Part shown: positions 5,666-5,748 of the stretch, one piece after another
How the letters are laid out: each line of letters begins with the position of its first letter
Position numbering within the stretch: the first letter of the stretch is position 1
Source of the DNA: Deltaproteobacteria bacterium
GTDB lineage: Bacteria > Desulfobacterota > Desulfarculia > Adiutricales > Adiutricaceae
DNA: 5,748 nt
Reading direction: 5' to 3'
Assembly (NCBI GenBank): GCA_031267005.1
Contig: JAIRZX010000530.1
Coordinates: 1 to 5,748, forward strand
Program-made: the position numbers and the translations under genes
Notes under the pieces: model-generated
The model's input: only the letters and a program-made list of their open reading frames with translations
Databases searched by the model: none
Told to the model about the DNA's origin: nothing

Positions 5666-5748
5666 GCCAATCCGGGCAAGGTTTTTAGCAAGATCTGGCG
5701 CATCGTGCCCGAGCTGGGATGCGCTCCGAAAGGGTTCTGGGCATGGCG

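Overview
The window is GC-rich bacterial DNA with three complete protein-coding genes and unusually long, repeat-laden spaces between them. An assembly ATPase of the GspE/PilB type (type IV pilus or type II secretion) together with a CheW chemotaxis coupling protein points to a motile, chemosensory bacterium, probably with an outer membrane. A high-GC member of Synergistota or the former Deltaproteobacteria would fit, but nothing here fixes the phylum.

Layout from left to right. Positions 1-208 are eight head-to-tail 26-bp repeat units that start at the window edge. Positions 243-2069 (minus) encode the 608-aa GspE/PilB-family ATPase with all diagnostic motifs. Positions 2070-3364 are a 1.3-kb, extremely GC-rich divergent intergenic region. 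It holds a 64-bp tandem duplication, a perfect 20-bp tandem duplication, several potential hairpins and an AT-rich island with a mirrored pair of promoter-like boxes. Positions 3365-4207 (plus) encode a 280-aa inositol-monophosphatase-fold protein that lacks most of the family's catalytic residues. A perfect 14-bp-stem hairpin with T-tracts on both sides (4292-4323) separates it from the convergent cheW gene (4591-5115, minus). Upstream of cheW, its presumed leader holds a second terminator-like hairpin facing cheW (5151-5181) and a candidate promoter further out (5245-5274). The right end (5282-5748) has no convincing complete gene. It shows an imperfect 25-bp direct repeat, a possible structured element and a short 38-codon reading frame at 5549-5665 that stays open after its stop codon to the window edge.

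The ATPase and CheW would both serve surface motility and its control, but neither has its usual pilus or chemotaxis partners beside it, so no operon is visible. All three main genes appear to be single transcription units. The points most worth a second look are the apparently inactive IMPase-like protein, the attenuator-like cheW leader, the 26-bp array and the mirrored promoter-like boxes. I found no CRISPR array, tRNA, rRNA, transposase or clear defence system.
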